Below the pieces are notes generated by a model. That model made no database searches, had not been told where the DNA came from, and saw only the letters and a list, made by a program, of their open reading frames with translations. The position numbers were made by a program, and so were the translations under genes. This document shows, one piece after another, positions 14,901-16,306 of a DNA stretch of 16,306 bases; the first letter of the stretch is position 1, and each line of letters opens with the position of its first letter. This stretch comes from Methanobacteriota archaeon (GTDB lineage Archaea; Thermoplasmatota; Poseidoniia; Poseidoniales; Thalassarchaeaceae). Location of the stretch: contig NYXJ01000052.1 of the NCBI GenBank assembly GCA_002685315.1, forward strand, positions 2,601-18,906, read 5' to 3'.

Positions 14901-15881
14901 GAAGTTAATAGTTATTGAACCTCCCGAATTAGAAGCAGTGACATAATGTTCTCTTAAAGCATGTAATTCTGATGGAGAACCTGTAATTGAGCCATCATTT
15001 ATATTGAAAAAAAGGCCTTCAGGTAAAGGAGGTTCAATTGTCCAATTGATTATTTCTCCTCCTTCTATATTTGGAAACTCAACTATCGTCTCACCTAGAA
15101 CCCATTGAAATATATGGCTAGAATAAAATAAATTTTCAGGTTCTTCATGGATGGTGATTATTCTAATATCGGTATATGCTGAACCTCCCGAATTTGAGCC
15201 TGAGATAGTATGATTACTATCTCCAAGTTGCTGAACTACACCAAATATTTCTCCGGATGGCCCAATTTCAAGACCTTGAGGTAATTCTGGAATGACATTC
15301 CATGTTTCAATGATTCCTCCGGAAGTAAAGGGATTGCTAATGCCACAAGCTCTTGAAACTTTACAAAATATCTCATTTGAAGAATAATTAATACTCTCAG
15401 GAGGTTGTGATAAGATTTCTATCTCTAGAATGAAAACACTAGATCCAATTACATTTTTACCAATTATTGTATAACTAGTCAACAAACTTTCAGATTCAGG
15501 AGTGCCGGAAATAACACCATTATCAGAATCTAATATTATTCCATCAGGTAATCTTGGATTGACGAGCCAGTTTTGTGGGCCATCTCCAAAAAAACTTGGA
15601 GTCAATGCTTGCATCTCCTGACCTACTGCAAGCAACAATGTTTCTTCACCATAATCTAGGTTTTTTGGAGAAGTCATCAATCTACAATATTCGCCTGTAA
15701 AAACTTCGTTAAAAAAACAGTCATCCTCAGTTTCTCCACCAATATCACAAGCAGGATCATTTGGCTCTAATTCACAATTGACTGATTCAGAACTTGGTTC
15801 ATCATCTCCAAATAATGATAAGCAACCAGGAGTCAAAATTAGGAATGTCAACAGGATAGCCAATGCTTTAACTGAAGACAT
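11901..15881 (-). CDS. Putative lipoprotein: Ig repeats, TCAF-like GATase domain, M60-like metallopeptidase, FN3-like tail
   Basis: 1326 residues. The signal peptide ends LTPGC (Cys20), an imperfect lipobox. About five He_PIG-type repeats follow (about 100-510), each with P.GL.....G.I.G.P and most with N.SGG. A TCAF/FAM115-like GATase-type domain spans about 515-800 (GEWAFPVAF, VGKGKILGYGHE, GGGLIMGGHAW, YPGN). The M60-like (enhancin/TCAF, PF13402-type) region is about 830-1215: MSTGLYAAPGE, GAHTD, GGPIYIHIP, APWAEL, FIMTVPS, DAQISVGWMHSGYP (1028-1041), then the zinc motif HELGHNHQ (1067-1074) with downstream Glu1085. The end (about 1230-1326) resembles fibronectin III. M60-like enzymes cut glycoproteins such as mucins. 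Animal TCAF proteins share the GATase/M60 layout but, as recalled, have a degraded motif (HELGRNQQ); here HExxH is intact. The protein is probably surface-anchored and may act on glycosylated proteins. Confidence 0.85.
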   Translation of the reverse strand: MSSVKALAILLTFLILTPGCLSLFGDDEPSSESVNCELEPNDPACDIGGETEDDCFFNEVFTGEYCRLMTSPKNLDYGEETLLLAVGQEMQALTPSFFGDGPQNWLVNPRLPDGIILDSDNGVISGTPESESLLTSYTIIGKNVIGSSVFILEIEILSQPPESINYSSNEIFCKVSRACGISNPFTSGGIIETWNVIPELPQGLEIGPSGEIFGVVQQLGDSNHTISGSNSGGSAYTDIRIITIHEEPENLFYSSHIFQWVLGETIVEFPNIEGGEIINWTIEPPLPEGLFFNINDGSITGSPSELHALREHYVTASNSGGSITINFLLSVLDISPINILYEPYNLDLTVNEIIPNLSPTWSGGIPESWEIYPNLPQGLNLNFQTGEIYGTPIIIQDTIYYQIWANNSGGYSTTIIDITISSLPPDEIFWMESEYILRSNKSILIPVINNGPDIDTWEVYPELPSGLILNDNGSISGIPSLRTNWEEYTIWANNTGGSVGLNIWIVVHDLRADQNDLLRGMSEADFGGWPSPILPIGEWAFPVAFESSGIPVVSASHVGKGKILGYGHESWVDSTNHPFSLRAVEWVCGENAEVGLAYGSGFDDFEDKLTDAGHNVHLSVTPSDLNGLDCLLDEFWNGHDDSDNNALVQFMLSGGGLIMGGHAWYWSYSNSDVAHNYPGNKIAKETGLFVSSDWGYNDVFFQNLPNQYSTISNAISGVFADRIDGVEMSSEDAAAAYSALSDCTWIVTLDYTNFWSPLRQLMNLTGYTVIPYSTLWSTNGYELGVDPVSDIILRLEDALMFSLPADELPVHPSHIEFPGEVPSNATRITRTVTVNGTQSGLPSNFGYSNPRSSIRMSTGLYAAPGEVVTVTVDEETSDLEFSILIGAHTDSLWNKEILKRHSRIFTTWPVENSSTEVANAFGGPIYIHIPAGSEYGEINLTISGAIRAPMFVLGETSDFEWIYSEKNNPAPWAELVSNNFIMTVPSSEIRELNNPSQLMNWWDSALNMEHELYGFEPWPRVERAVFDAQISVGWMHSGYPFMAHDLSVPDVVNHTYMSENGDWGMFHELGHNHQWMPSTLPGTTETGCNFASVYLMEDLVGIEGHSAVDPEQREARMEFYFNDGSNISNWSVWTALDTYILIKEEWGWNPITEALSVYYDLPSVEVPSTGDEEFNTWVLHLSNSTGYNLAPYHSAWGFPLTQQTFSSLSHFPVWVDDPLREDFFFYDAIIRDIVPDNETSTSVDISWETYDNGTDTSLTFYYGISDMGNQVTGWNFNNNLGGTFVGNFSTTISDLSSGTTYHGRIQASNGENSVWFGPISWTTNIN

Positions 15882-15905
15882 ATTATTGCTATGAAAGATT
15901 TCTTC

Positions 15906-15915
15906 ATAAAGTATA
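15906..15915 (-). promoter_or_regulatory. Possible TATA box of the TCAF/M60 lipoprotein gene
   Basis: RNA-sense TATACTTTAT is centred about 30 bp before the ATG at 15881, in the 44-bp gap after glyA. This fits a separate, leaderless transcript for the peptidase gene. Confidence 0.4.
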
Positions 15916-15925
15916 CCTTAGATAA

Positions 15926-16306
15926 TTATTCTAGATTTGGATATGCAGGGCCACTTTCAAAACAATATTTCACATTCTGGAAATTCGATTTAAAAGATTT
16001 AACATCGGATTTGATTTTAGAGGTTTCTTGATTTTGAATTAATGCTCTCGCAAAGAAACGAGCCACATCAGTCATCTCGTCAGTACCCATTCCGACCCTA
16101 GTTAACTCCGGCACACCAAGTCTCAAACCACTCGGTTGCATTGCTTTAGTGTCTCCAGGTAGCATGTTCATATTTGTAATAATTCCAGAGTTTTCGAGAG
16201 TTTGTGCGGCTTTTCTTCCGGCTCCTGAATCAATATCTCCATGACGTGTCAATACCTGATGACTAGCAGTATAGCCTCGGTCTTCGGCTAATACATCAAA
16301 TCCTTC
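15926..16306 (-). CDS. glyA: Serine hydroxymethyltransferase, C-terminal part (runs off right edge)
   Basis: PLP enzyme interconverting serine and glycine with a tetrahydro(methano)pterin one-carbon carrier; cytoplasmic. Only the last 126 residues are in the window. The frame is open to the right edge, so the TTG at 16252 is not the start. Recognisable C-terminal segments are EDRGYTASHQV, then SGAGRKAAQTLENSGIITN, NMLPGD, and PSGLRLGVPELTRVGMGTDEM, the conserved SG(I/L)R(I/L)G(T/V)P.LT..G block that binds PLP and the substrate carboxylate. The final ESGPAYPNLE tail is extra to the folded domain. It is a normal housekeeping gene, upstream of and in the same direction as the peptidase gene. Confidence 0.93.
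   Translation of the reverse strand, partial: EGFDVLAEDRGYTASHQVLTRHGDIDSGAGRKAAQTLENSGIITNMNMLPGDTKAMQPSGLRLGVPELTRVGMGTDEMTDVARFFARALIQNQETSKIKSDVKSFKSNFQNVKYCFESGPAYPNLE

Noticed and set aside
16250..16252. TTG at 16252 as start of a short glyA-like ORF
   Set aside because: The frame continues upstream to the window edge with conserved SHMT sequence (EDRGYTASHQV), so this is a truncated view of a full gene.

Overview
The window is AT-rich archaeal DNA. The best guess is a marine planktonic Thermoplasmatota genome (Poseidoniia, Marine Group II/III). Archaeal markers are a GPN-loop GTPase, a UbiA enzyme with the signature of digeranylgeranylglyceryl-phosphate synthase (ether-lipid synthesis), two tRNA genes with encoded CCA, TATA-like boxes close to start codons, and large secreted or surface proteins with a lipobox-like motif or a PGF-type C-terminal anchor. 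The lineage is inferred; no rRNA or other marker settles it.

Layout. 1-611 (minus): start of a proline-repeat protein running off the left edge. 734-2519 (plus): GPN-loop GTPase, then ornithine carbamoyltransferase (argF) overlapping it by 11 bp. 2511-4017 (minus): UbiA lipid enzyme and two small coupled genes. 4113-4188 (plus): tRNA-Glu(CTC). 4253-5305 (plus): GMP reductase (guaC). 5308-7599 (minus): two MGII-style membrane or surface proteins. 7723-7799 (minus): tRNA with CAT anticodon. 8009-11908 (plus): a very large CD36-like two-pass surface protein, then a multi-pass membrane acyltransferase-like protein. 11901-15881 (minus): a 1326-residue putative lipoprotein with putative-Ig repeats, a TCAF-type GATase-like domain, an M60-like (enhancin/TCAF) zinc metallopeptidase domain and a fibronectin-III-like tail. 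15926-16306 (minus): C-terminal end of serine hydroxymethyltransferase (glyA).

The left and outer parts are housekeeping (arginine, purine, lipid and one-carbon metabolism, translation). The right half, 8009-15881, is the accessory and most interesting part. It places a CD36/SR-B/LIMP-2-like receptor beside a membrane acyltransferase and a TCAF-like M60 peptidase whose zinc motif is intact. Both large proteins resemble families known mainly from animals. Together they suggest cell-surface capture and breakdown of particulate glycoprotein or lipid, but that joint role is inference. Genes are tightly packed, and three convergent pairs touch or overlap at their 3' ends.
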